From an uncultured Taibaiella sp. (GTDB taxonomy: Bacteria; Bacteroidota; Bacteroidia; Chitinophagales; Chitinophagaceae): a DNA stretch of 12,178 nt. Each line of letters starts with the position of its first letter. Position 1 is the first letter of the stretch. A program made the translations under genes and the position numbers. This document shows positions 1-6,976 of the stretch, in pieces. The stretch covers positions 1 to 12,178 of the forward strand of contig CALMXV010000520.1 of NCBI GenBank assembly GCA_937871155.1, given 5' to 3'. The notes under the pieces are model-generated. The model saw only the letters and a program-made list of their open reading frames with translations. It did not search any database and was not told the origin of the DNA.

Positions 1-682
1 AGGATGTATCTATATGTTGTATTTTAGGTTTACGTTGGTATCCTTTGGCTACTTCATACTCACGAATGCTTACCAAGGCTTGTTCTATTTCTAAAATATT
101 AATGGCTACTTTTCGATTTTTAAAATCCAATTTATCGGCATCTAATAAGAAGTTGCCCATATCAATATCGTAATCACTTCCACCCCAAGCATCGTCCATG
201 TGGAACTTCACATTGGATAAGGCTACTTTATCAATATCAATTTCGAAGTCATTTTTTTGTTGCTTTTTCTTTTTCGGACCCGTATCAAATGCATCAATGA
301 TAAATTGATAATTCCATTCTTTCGATTGGTTGGTACGATAAAGATGAACATAAGCATCTTTCAAACCGAGATAGCTTACTACCGGTACTTCTTTTTTGAA
401 AATGAACCAATCGGTAATACGTGTTTGTAGTTCTCCGGCAAATAACAACGTATCCCCTGCCCTATCTTCAACATATACACCTTGAACCAACACTTTATTT
501 AGAAAATTAATTCTTACATGCTCAATGGAAACTTTAGTTTTTAGCTTATCCTGTAGGATATGTGTGACTTTCCTTACCAAAAAATTTTGCACAGGAGTGA
601 GGTTCATTAATACAATAAGCAATAGCACCACTGCTATTAGGGTGAGAAGAATATTCCTGCTTATGTTGAAAACGCGCTTCAG
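1..682 (-). CDS. TamB-like translocation/assembly protein, N-terminal part (runs off left edge)
   Basis: This is an open minus-strand frame with no stop from the left edge to a TAA at 695-697. It begins with a basic cytoplasmic tip (LKRVFNISRN), then one hydrophobic anchor (about residues 11-27), then LTPVQNFLVRKVTHIL and a segment with KVSIEHVRINF, VQGVYVEDRAGDTLLFAG and LQTRITDWFIFKKE. This is the typical start of Bacteroidota TamB (DUF490/AsmA-related) proteins: an inner-membrane anchored beta-helical protein that spans the periplasm and helps build the outer membrane, probably in lipid or outer-membrane protein transport. About 227 codons are present; the family usually exceeds 1000 residues, so most of the gene lies outside. 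There is no ATG, GTG or TTG at the expected start. CTG at 680-682 aligns with the usual MKR start, with ATC or ATT at 689-694 as alternatives and the first ATG only at 605-607, after the anchor. The family call is firm; the start is uncertain. Confidence 0.8.
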   Translation of the reverse strand, partial: MKRVFNISRNILLTLIAVVLLLIVLMNLTPVQNFLVRKVTHILQDKLKTKVSIEHVRINFLNKVLVQGVYVEDRAGDTLLFAGELQTRITDWFIFKKEVPVVSYLGLKDAYVHLYRTNQSKEWNYQFIIDAFDTGPKKKKQQKNDFEIDIDKVALSNVKFHMDDAWGGSDYDIDMGNFLLDADKLDFKNRKVAINILEIEQALVSIREYEVAKGYQRKPKIQHIDTS

Positions 683-724
683 GTAAGAGATAATTTAGCT
701 TTCTAATTCACAAATACTATGCTA

Positions 725-732
725 CAAAAATA
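725..732 (-). promoter_or_regulatory. Possible -7 box upstream of tamB-like gene
   Basis: On the minus strand the sequence TATTTTTG matches the Bacteroidota -7 consensus TAnnTTTG exactly. It lies 30-45 bases upstream of the possible tamB starts, between rlmN and tamB. I see no clear -33 TTTG at 19-21 bases upstream, and such AT-rich matches arise by chance, so this is only a candidate. If real, tamB has its own transcript with a short leader and is not read only from rlmN. Confidence 0.3.
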
Positions 733-776
733 ATTTTTAATGGCTTATTTTATACCATTATCGATAGGCTTCGTAG

Positions 777-1832
777 CTAGCCTTTTTGTGCTACTTCCGG
801 ATGATCCACATTAGCTAACTGACCACAAGCGGCATCTATGTCCTTGCCTCTACTTCTTCGCAAGCGAGCATTTACTTTTTTGCTTTCTAAGTATTGCATG
901 AATTGATGAGTCACTTGTTCTTCCGGTTTAGAAAAATCAGCTTCTTCAATAGGATTGTATTCGATGATATTGACCAAATCAACCGGTACTCTACGATATA
1001 GTTTCACCAACTCTTCCGCATCTTTTTGGCTATCATTAAAGTTTTTGAATAAGATATACTCAAAGGTGATTTCGTTCTTGGTCTGTTTATAAAAGAAGTT
1101 GAGTGCTTCTACTAATGCTTCGATGTTATTGGTTTCATTGATAGGCATTATTTCATTTCGCTTAAAATCATTAGCGGCATGCAATGACAAAGCCAACTTA
1201 AAACGCACTTCGTCTTCTCCTAATTGCTGAATCATTTTTGCCACACCCGCAGTAGATACTGTAATACGCCTTGGACTCATCCCCAACCCATCAGGAGAAG
1301 TGATACGTTCTACTGCTTTTATCATGTTTTTATAATTCAACAAAGGCTCTCCCATTCCCATAAATACAATATTGGTTAATGGCTTTCCATAGTATTTTAA
1401 CGCTTGTTCATTGACTTCAGTTACTTGATCTACTATTTCATCAAAATTCAAATTGCGCTTTCTGGGCAAATAGCCTGTGGCACAAAACTTACAAGACAAC
1501 GAACAACCTACTTGAGAAGAAACACAAACCGTCATTCGTTTATCCGTAGGTATCAATACAGATTCTATAAAGTGTCCGTCATGTAATATCATTCTATTTT
1601 TTATAGTGCCATCGCTACTATGTTGTGTATGGTGGATGCCCACTTTAGGAATAAAATAAGTTTCTTTTAGTTTTTCACGTAGCATTTTTGACAAGGAACT
1701 CATGCCATCAATACTTGCCACATGTTTTTTCCATATCCATTCATTTACCTGAGCTGCACGATATTTGGGCTCATCAAATGATGCAATCAAGGTTTGCAAT
1801 TGCGATAGGTCCAATTCTCTCAAATTTTTCAT
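777..1832 (-). CDS. rlmN: Dual-specificity 23S rRNA/tRNA adenine-C2 methyltransferase RlmN
   Basis: RlmN is a radical-SAM enzyme that methylates C2 of A2503 in 23S rRNA and of A37 in some tRNAs, aiding translational accuracy. The 351-aa length is normal for the family. The 4Fe-4S binding CxxxCxxC is at C110, C114 and C117 (GCSLSCKFCATG). The two catalytic cysteines are C103 (7 residues before the cluster, as in E. coli) and C336 near the C-terminus (AACGQLA), where the methyl group is carried. The SAM-binding MGMGEPLLN motif is at 158-166, followed by the STAG and LALSLHA stretches. All key residues are intact. The ATG at 1830-1832 is supported by a -7 promoter box only 4 bases upstream, so the message may be leaderless. 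It is divergent from dgt; tamB follows 94 bases downstream on the same strand. The C336 partner cysteine distinguishes RlmN from non-methylating radical SAM enzymes; Cfr is unlikely given the sequence context. Confidence 0.97.
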   Translation of the reverse strand: MKNLRELDLSQLQTLIASFDEPKYRAAQVNEWIWKKHVASIDGMSSLSKMLREKLKETYFIPKVGIHHTQHSSDGTIKNRMILHDGHFIESVLIPTDKRMTVCVSSQVGCSLSCKFCATGYLPRKRNLNFDEIVDQVTEVNEQALKYYGKPLTNIVFMGMGEPLLNYKNMIKAVERITSPDGLGMSPRRITVSTAGVAKMIQQLGEDEVRFKLALSLHAANDFKRNEIMPINETNNIEALVEALNFFYKQTKNEITFEYILFKNFNDSQKDAEELVKLYRRVPVDLVNIIEYNPIEEADFSKPEEQVTHQFMQYLESKKVNARLRRSRGKDIDAACGQLANVDHPEVAQKG

Positions 1833-1836
1833 GGCG

Positions 1837-1844
1837 CAAAGGTA
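1837..1844 (-). promoter_or_regulatory. -7 promoter box of rlmN, 4 bases from the start codon
   Basis: The minus strand reads TACCTTTG CGCC ATG. The octamer is an exact match to the Bacteroidota -7 consensus TAnnTTTG and ends 4 bases before the rlmN ATG, so transcription would begin at or next to the A of the start codon. The -33 region is poor (no TTTG at 19-21 bases upstream). Confidence 0.6.
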
Positions 1845-1995
1845 AGATTAAGAAAAATGCTACGCTGTAAAAGATTCTGTTCTTAATGGCTAGTTGGGTA
1901 AAACAAATTTTAATAAACAAACAGTGCCGCAGTTATCCACTTCGTTATGGAACCTCCTTTTTGTTTTCCCTGTTTTTTTCTTGCATTTTTACTTC

Positions 1996-3381
1996 ATGAA
2001 ATGGGAAGAATTATACCATGCACGACGAAATTCAAAGGATCAGCAATTGACACCTAATGCCGAGACCGTGCGCACCTCATATATTCGCGATTATGACCGT
2101 CTCATATTTTCAACTGCCTTTAGAAGGTTGCAAAACAAAACTCAGGTCTTCCCTTTACCCGGTGCTGTGTTCGTGCACAATCGGCTAACTCATAGTTTAG
2201 AAGTAGCTTCCGTAGGCCGCTCTTTAGGTAAGGCAGTAGGGGAAATGATAGCAAAACTATTTACCGAACATTCTGCCCCTTACGATTTTTATAAAAATGA
2301 ATTACAATCGGTCATTGCTGCGGCATGTCTTGCACATGATATCGGTAATCCCCCGTTTGGTCATTCAGGCGAAGAAGCTATTCGTTTATTTTTTACAGAG
2401 CTCTCAAGCGATAAACGAACATTTCTTTCTGACCACCTTAGTCCCAACCAGCTTTGTGATTTTGATTTTTTTGAAGGGAATGCTAACGCTTTCCGTTTAT
2501 TAACCCATCCTTTCAACGAAGATGAAAGCAGCTTTAAACTCACCTATGCTACTTTAGCAGCTATCATCAAATACCCTTGCACTTCCAGTAAAGGATTTGA
2601 TAAAAATTCGCAGCTTATAGCTACTAAAAAATCTGGTTTTTTTGATAGTGAAGTTGCCACTTACCAGCAAATAGCTGCCACTTTCAACATCCCTGAACAT
2701 CCTAATTTCACAAGTGTTTATGCACGCCACCCATTCGTGTATCTCACCGAAGCTGCTGATGATATCTGCTATAGAGTAATGGATTTGGAGGATGCCCATC
2801 GTCTGAACCTCATCAACCTTTCCTCTTTTCAAGAGTTGTTTTTACCCTTCTTTGAAAGAGAAACAGGGTACAATCATGTCAATACAATTCATGAAAAATT
2901 AGTCAAAATCAAAGATGATAATCAAAAGGTACAATACATTAGAGCGAGGTGGATAGGATTGATGATTTCAAAACTATCACAAGCTTTTTTACAAGAAGAA
3001 AAAGCGCTTTTAGAAGGAGGGTTGCAGAAAGACTTATTGAAATGTTTGCCGGAATATGAGCAAGGATTAATCAAAAAAATCAACACCTTCTCTTTTGAAA
3101 AAATATATAATTCTAGAGTCGTTTTGGAAATTGAAAATGCCGGATTCAATGTAATAGGTGGGCTTTTAAAAGAATTTGTTCAAGCGGTAATGACTCCCAA
3201 TGAACTACGTTCTGAAAAGCTGCTACGGTTACTTCCACAGCAATTTCTCATAACTAAGCAACGGGCATTTTTGTACAACGATGTTCAGTCGGTAGTAGAT
3301 TATGTATCCGGCATGACCGACCTTTATGCCTTAGATTTATACCGAAAAATTACGGGTATTACCATACCTGAAATCCGTTAA
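1996..3381 (+). CDS. dgt: Deoxyguanosinetriphosphate triphosphohydrolase (dGTPase, HD superfamily)
   Basis: Dgt hydrolyses dGTP (often other dNTPs too) to the deoxynucleoside and tripolyphosphate, controlling dNTP pools. Counting from the ATG at 1996 the protein has 461 residues. The metal-binding HD residues are visible: H66 (RLTHSLEV), H114-D115 (CLAHDIGNPPFGHSG) and D264 or D265 (TEAADDICYRVMDLEDA). Other family stretches are DYDRLIFSTAFRRLQNKTQVF (about 32-52, first 20 residues diagnostic), FEGNANAFRLLTH (159-171) and IIKYPC (190-195). The frame is open further upstream to an ATG at 1894, which would add 34 hydrophobic residues. I reject that start because Bacteroidota homologues begin with a motif like MxWEQL and the enzyme is cytosolic. 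queA follows after 3 bases in the same operon. The T-rich stretch before 1996 is consistent with an untranslated promoter region. Confidence 0.93.
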   Translation: MKWEELYHARRNSKDQQLTPNAETVRTSYIRDYDRLIFSTAFRRLQNKTQVFPLPGAVFVHNRLTHSLEVASVGRSLGKAVGEMIAKLFTEHSAPYDFYKNELQSVIAAACLAHDIGNPPFGHSGEEAIRLFFTELSSDKRTFLSDHLSPNQLCDFDFFEGNANAFRLLTHPFNEDESSFKLTYATLAAIIKYPCTSSKGFDKNSQLIATKKSGFFDSEVATYQQIAATFNIPEHPNFTSVYARHPFVYLTEAADDICYRVMDLEDAHRLNLINLSSFQELFLPFFERETGYNHVNTIHEKLVKIKDDNQKVQYIRARWIGLMISKLSQAFLQEEKALLEGGLQKDLLKCLPEYEQGLIKKINTFSFEKIYNSRVVLEIENAGFNVIGGLLKEFVQAVMTPNELRSEKLLRLLPQQFLITKQRAFLYNDVQSVVDYVSGMTDLYALDLYRKITGITIPEIR

Positions 3382-3384
3382 TTC

Positions 3385-4599
3385 ATGCACCCCAAAAAAC
3401 TTAAGATTACCGATTATACTTACGAGCTTCCTGCAGAACGCATCGCGCAGCAACCTTTAGCACAGCGAGATGCATCCAAGATATTAGTATATCAAGGTGG
3501 CAGTATCACTGAAGATATTTATAGTTGTTTGTCCAATCATTTGCCGGATAATGCCTTGTTGGTTTTTAATCAAACAAAGGTGATACATGCAAGATTACTT
3601 TTTCAAAAACCTACAGGTAGCACGGTTGAAATTTTCTGTTTAGAGCCAGTAGCACCTCACAAAGAAGTGTCGGCTGCTATGCTGGCAAAGAACACCACTC
3701 TTTGGAAGTGTATGGTAGGCGGGGCTGCTAAATGGAAAGATGGGCAGTTGCTATCAAAAACAATAGGTGAAAACACACTAACGGTTTCCATGGAGGAACG
3801 ATATGCCGATACCTTCTTGATTGAATTTAGATGGGACGATACGCTCAGCTTTGCAGATATTTTACAACTAGCCGGAGACGTGCCTTTGCCTCCTTATATG
3901 CGTAGAAAGGCCACACTGGAAGATGAAGACCGCTATCAAACCATATTTGCAAAAGAAGAAGGAAGTGTGGCTGCACCTACTGCAGCCTTACATTTTACTC
4001 AGCAACTAGTAGCCTCATTTCAAGCTAAGAATATCCTTACCGAACAAGTTACTTTACACGTAGGTGCGGGTACGTTCTTACCCGTCAAATCTACCACTAT
4101 CGAAGGCCATACAATGCATGCCGAATGGATAGACCTTCCCCTTTCCACTATTAAATCAATTTACAGGAACCTCCACAGACCTATAGTAGCCGTAGGCACC
4201 ACTTCGCTACGTACCCTTGAATCGCTTTATTGGTTGGGTGCTAAATGTTTTAATAAAATTCCTATTTCTTTAGATACTATTTCTATTAAACAATGGGAGG
4301 TATATGAATCTTTAAAAGAAACGCCTTCAGCCGAAGTAGCCCTTCAATCACTGATACAATGGATGGAAACCCAACAATTAGATCGGCTCATTACTCAAAC
4401 ACAAATCTTAATAGCTCCCGGCTATGAATTTAAAATCATAAAAGGTCTTATCACCAATTTCCATCAGCCACAATCAACCTTATTGCTTTTGGTGGCAGCA
4501 CTCATAGGAGGCGATTGGAAAGTAGTTTATCAATATGCATTAGACAATAATTTTAGATTTTTAAGCTATGGTGATGGCTGCTTATTATGGGGGCAATAA
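3385..4599 (+). CDS. queA: S-adenosylmethionine:tRNA ribosyltransferase-isomerase QueA
   Basis: QueA transfers and isomerises the ribosyl part of SAM onto preQ1 at the wobble base of GUN-anticodon tRNAs, giving epoxyqueuosine. Family motifs in order are YELPAERIAQQPLAQRDASK (13-32), LLVFNQTKVIHARL (58-71), GDVPLPPYMRR (164-174), SVAAPTAALHF (194-204), LHVGAGTFLPV (224-234), MHAEW (244-248), GTTSLRTLES (271-280), TNFHQPQSTLLLLV (357-370) and SYGDG (394-398). The 404-residue length exceeds the roughly 350 of E. coli QueA; the surplus is mostly between LES (280) and ILIAPGYEFK (341-350). AAPTAALHF has Ala where E. coli has Gly (AAPTAGLHF). Both features occur, as far as I recall, in a long Bacteroidota form. 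The ATG lies 3 bases after the dgt stop, so the two are cotranscribed. The family is certain; whether this long form acts on preQ1-tRNA exactly as E. coli QueA does is inferred. Confidence 0.93.
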   Translation: MHPKKLKITDYTYELPAERIAQQPLAQRDASKILVYQGGSITEDIYSCLSNHLPDNALLVFNQTKVIHARLLFQKPTGSTVEIFCLEPVAPHKEVSAAMLAKNTTLWKCMVGGAAKWKDGQLLSKTIGENTLTVSMEERYADTFLIEFRWDDTLSFADILQLAGDVPLPPYMRRKATLEDEDRYQTIFAKEEGSVAAPTAALHFTQQLVASFQAKNILTEQVTLHVGAGTFLPVKSTTIEGHTMHAEWIDLPLSTIKSIYRNLHRPIVAVGTTSLRTLESLYWLGAKCFNKIPISLDTISIKQWEVYESLKETPSAEVALQSLIQWMETQQLDRLITQTQILIAPGYEFKIIKGLITNFHQPQSTLLLLVAALIGGDWKVVYQYALDNNFRFLSYGDGCLLWGQ

Positions 4600-4643
4600 T
4601 TGAAACGAACTATCTTGCATTTATAAAATCAAAACAATAAAAA

Positions 4644-5015
4644 ATGGGAACCTATATCACCAACAACTTGATCAAAGACGAACATGTAGAATATGAAACA
4701 ACCTATCATTGGATAATTTTTATTAGCCTAAGAGCCTTGTTAACTTTATTTATAGCACCAATAATTGATAGATTTACCGACGAGTTTGCTATAACCAACA
4801 AAAGAGTGGTGATTAAAACAGGACTTATTAGTAGGAGAACTTTTGAAATGAACCTTTCTAAGATTGAAAGTGTAAACGTGATGCAAAGTATTTTAGGAAG
4901 AATATTAGGCTATGGTACTATTCAAATTATCGGTACTGGAGGCACTAAGGAGGCATTTATGAATATTAAAAAGCCGTTGGAATTTAGAAAACGATTCCAA
5001 GAATTGTCTGTTTAA
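4644..5015 (+). CDS. Short membrane-anchored bacterial PH-domain (bPH2/DUF304) protein
   Basis: The protein has 123 residues. A short polar N-terminus with KDEHVEYETTYHWIIF leads into one hydrophobic stretch (about 22-42) and then the bPH2 (PF03703, YdbS-type) fold at about 47-120. Diagnostic pieces are DEFAITNKRVVIKTGLISRR (46-65), the Leu-Ser-Lys-Ile-Glu-Ser-Val core at 71-77, RILGYGTIQIIGTGG and a C-terminal helix IKKPLEFRKRFQELS. The fold is membrane-associated and its role is unknown in most bacteria. Most family members I know have a hairpin of two membrane helices before the PH domain; here a single segment fits, so the protein may be slightly shortened. It lies 44 bases after queA and 56 before a lipoprotein gene; no promoter or terminator is clear, so it may be read through from dgt-queA. 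Confidence 0.8.
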   Translation: MGTYITNNLIKDEHVEYETTYHWIIFISLRALLTLFIAPIIDRFTDEFAITNKRVVIKTGLISRRTFEMNLSKIESVNVMQSILGRILGYGTIQIIGTGGTKEAFMNIKKPLEFRKRFQELSV

Positions 5016-5071
5016 TAGCTACAAGTAGAGCCATAACATATCTTATACTATTCTTAATAAAACTTCCCATT

Positions 5072-5716
5072 ATGAGACCTTTCATTATTTTGGTATTCAT
5101 CTTAATAAGTTTCATTGCTTGTAATAAAAAGGAACCGGACCAACCTACAACCCAACCTTCAACTACCCGAATGCTCAATGACACTTTTATGTTTGTGAGT
5201 AATGCAAAAACAATCCCTATCGATATTGATGGTGATAGCACCAGCGACTTTCAACTTAAATTTTTTAACACATTCAATCAAACTAATAAATCAACGAACG
5301 TAAGCATACTCCCACTAACTATCGGATTACAAGTACCGGTTGAAACTCGAACCTTCTATTTCATTAAGGACTCAATAATCTGTACGATTGACAATAATAT
5401 TTTTATATCTACAAAAATTAATCCTTGCGACTCTACAGATACTAAAATGAATTGGATGGAATCTATAACTTTTGCAAAGCTTAACAACAATGATTCTTTA
5501 TCCTTTGTATCCTTCCATCAAGAGTTGCTAATTGAAAAGTATTATAACACATATTCCTATGGATTCTGTGGCTATATTAGCTCATTATATTTTATTGGTA
5601 ATAGAATCGGCACTTCTTTTTTACAATTTAAAACAAGCAATGGGAAAAAATATCAACTCAATATTAGAGTAATAATGCCCAATCTAATACTAGATTCGAT
5701 TACTGAATTAAAATAA
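5072..5716 (+). CDS. Hypothetical lipoprotein with DxDGDxxxDF loop
   Basis: I do not recognise this 214-aa protein. It starts with a lipoprotein signal (MRPFIILVFILISFIAC, lipid-attachment Cys at 17; Phe at -3 is slightly unusual), followed by NKKEPDQPTT, a low-complexity Pro/Thr linker, so it should be lipid-anchored in the envelope. Residues 51-60 (DIDGDSTSDF) form an acidic DxDGDxxxDF loop of the kind seen in many secreted Bacteroidota proteins, where it may bind calcium; the following QLKFFNTFN is consistent with a beta-sandwich. Three further Cys lie in the middle (CTIDNN, NPCDS, GFCGY). A typical end is FKTSNGKKYQLNIRV, like the 'visible in text' of small structural lipoproteins. It is convergent with the AI-2E-family gene. 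Function is unknown; the CDS itself is well supported by the signal and by its length. Confidence 0.75.
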   Translation: MRPFIILVFILISFIACNKKEPDQPTTQPSTTRMLNDTFMFVSNAKTIPIDIDGDSTSDFQLKFFNTFNQTNKSTNVSILPLTIGLQVPVETRTFYFIKDSIICTIDNNIFISTKINPCDSTDTKMNWMESITFAKLNNNDSLSFVSFHQELLIEKYYNTYSYGFCGYISSLYFIGNRIGTSFLQFKTSNGKKYQLNIRVIMPNLILDSITELK

Positions 5717-5757
5717 TGTACCCTTTTTTACTAAACGCTAATATGGAGGATTAAAGT

Positions 5758-6915
5758 TTACGTTTCGCTGGGCGGATTTTGGGTCTTTTCTTCTTCATCT
5801 ATTTCTTCCTGTTCTCGTACTCTTCTATTCTTCAATCGCAAGGCTGGATAAGCTATCGGGCTCATCTTAGGGTTTTCATCTCCTAGCAACAATCCCCATT
5901 GACGGAACATGGGCGTTTTATCAAAAACAATTTTTAAAACTGCCATCATTGGCAATGACAAGAACATTCCGGATATACCTGCTAACGTACCGCCAATCAC
6001 TACACCAAGGATACTAGCTAAGGCATTGAGCTTAACTTTGGAGCCTACAATACGAGGCATCAAGATATTATTGTCTAAAAATTGAACCGCTGCAATCGCT
6101 ATCAATACCGTAAATACACTTGAGAAATCCGATGAAGAAGTAAGGGTTAAAAGGACACCAAGGATATTTCCAATTAATGCGCCTACATAGGGAATCAAGT
6201 TGAGAATGGCAAAGATAATCCCGATAAGCAAAGCATGTTTGATGCCTAAGATAGCCAAGGCGCCACCTAACAAAATGGTGATATAAGTTATCTGTATCAA
6301 CAAGCCTATCAAATAACTTTTAATAATAGACTCTGTTTCTATTAATACTTCTGTTACTAAATCATGATCTTTCTGCTGAAACAATAAATAAACAAAGCGC
6401 ATCAAAAGATTTTTATAATTCAGAAATAGGAAAATATAAATAGGCAACAACCCTACAAATATAAATACACTTGAAAGCGACAAAGCAGCGCCGCTCACCA
6501 TAGTTCCAGCACTCTTTATCATCATATCACTTTGGCTATTGAGCCATGCTAATTGCTCTTTTACCGATAAGGAGGTATGTGCTTCTATCCAATGAGTCAA
6601 GGTACTCCAATGTTCTGAAAGATTTTTTTGAATCGTAGGCAGGTCAGAAACTAAAGCCGCTACCTGTGCTGTAAAAAACCAAACGACACCCGTCAAAAAC
6701 AACACTAAGGTTACTAATGACAAACTGATAGCAATGACTTCCGGCATTCTTAGTCGATGTTTTAAAATTCGATAAAGAGGAAGCAGCAAAATACTCAAGA
6801 AGAAAGCCATCAACAAAGGAGTGATAATGTCACTACCGTAATAAAAAACGAACCCTAACAAAACTAAGCCTAGCAATTCAATAGAGCGCTTTATGGTTGG
6901 AGGAAATTCAATCAT
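5758..6915 (-). CDS. AI-2E family transporter (YdiK/PerM/TqsA-like membrane protein)
   Basis: This 385-residue polytopic inner-membrane protein belongs to PF01594. Hydrophobic segments are at about 13-30, 32-49, 61-90, 148-175, 200-231, 232-262, 268-287 and 300-338, with a soluble loop at about 91-140 as is normal in the family. Family motifs are NLIPYVGALIG (239-249) and QFLDNNILMPRIVGSKVKLN (278-297), followed by the GGTLAGISGMFLSLP stretch. The C-terminus is a charged tail (RVREQEEIDEEEKTQ). Members have been linked to autoinducer-2 export (TqsA) or to Na+/H+ antiport, but the substrate cannot be told from sequence and the name should not be read as a function. It lies 61 bases downstream of the 181-aa gene on the same strand, without a terminator between, so the two are probably cotranscribed. 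Confidence 0.92.
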   Translation of the reverse strand: MIEFPPTIKRSIELLGLVLLGFVFYYGSDIITPLLMAFFLSILLLPLYRILKHRLRMPEVIAISLSLVTLVLFLTGVVWFFTAQVAALVSDLPTIQKNLSEHWSTLTHWIEAHTSLSVKEQLAWLNSQSDMMIKSAGTMVSGAALSLSSVFIFVGLLPIYIFLFLNYKNLLMRFVYLLFQQKDHDLVTEVLIETESIIKSYLIGLLIQITYITILLGGALAILGIKHALLIGIIFAILNLIPYVGALIGNILGVLLTLTSSSDFSSVFTVLIAIAAVQFLDNNILMPRIVGSKVKLNALASILGVVIGGTLAGISGMFLSLPMMAVLKIVFDKTPMFRQWGLLLGDENPKMSPIAYPALRLKNRRVREQEEIDEEEKTQNPPSET

Positions 6916-6976
6916 TGCTGATGTTTTAAGAGTTTTTAAATCTGGAAAGTTGAATAGCTTTTAAATAGAGTGAAAA

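Noticed and set aside
738..760. Hairpin TAATGG/CCATTA between rlmN and tamB as an rlmN terminator
   Set aside because: The stem is only 6 bp and AT-rich with an 11-base loop, and on the minus strand it is followed by A residues before any T-run.
1894..1995. Signal peptide or membrane anchor on Dgt from an upstream ATG
   Set aside because: The stretch is T-rich untranslated DNA that encodes Phe/Leu by composition; the conserved protein starts at 1996.
2554..2832. 92-codon open frame on the minus strand inside dgt
   Set aside because: It lies wholly within the well-supported dgt gene, has no recognisable features and is a shadow of its codons.
4984..5241. 85-codon minus-strand frame overlapping the PH and lipoprotein genes
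   Set aside because: It overlaps two better supported plus-strand genes, including the lipoprotein signal peptide, and its hydrophobicity mirrors that signal.
5717..5757. Terminator between the convergent lipoprotein and AI-2E genes
   Set aside because: Only a 4-bp TAAT/ATTA pairing is present and a CCCTTTTTTA run without a stem.
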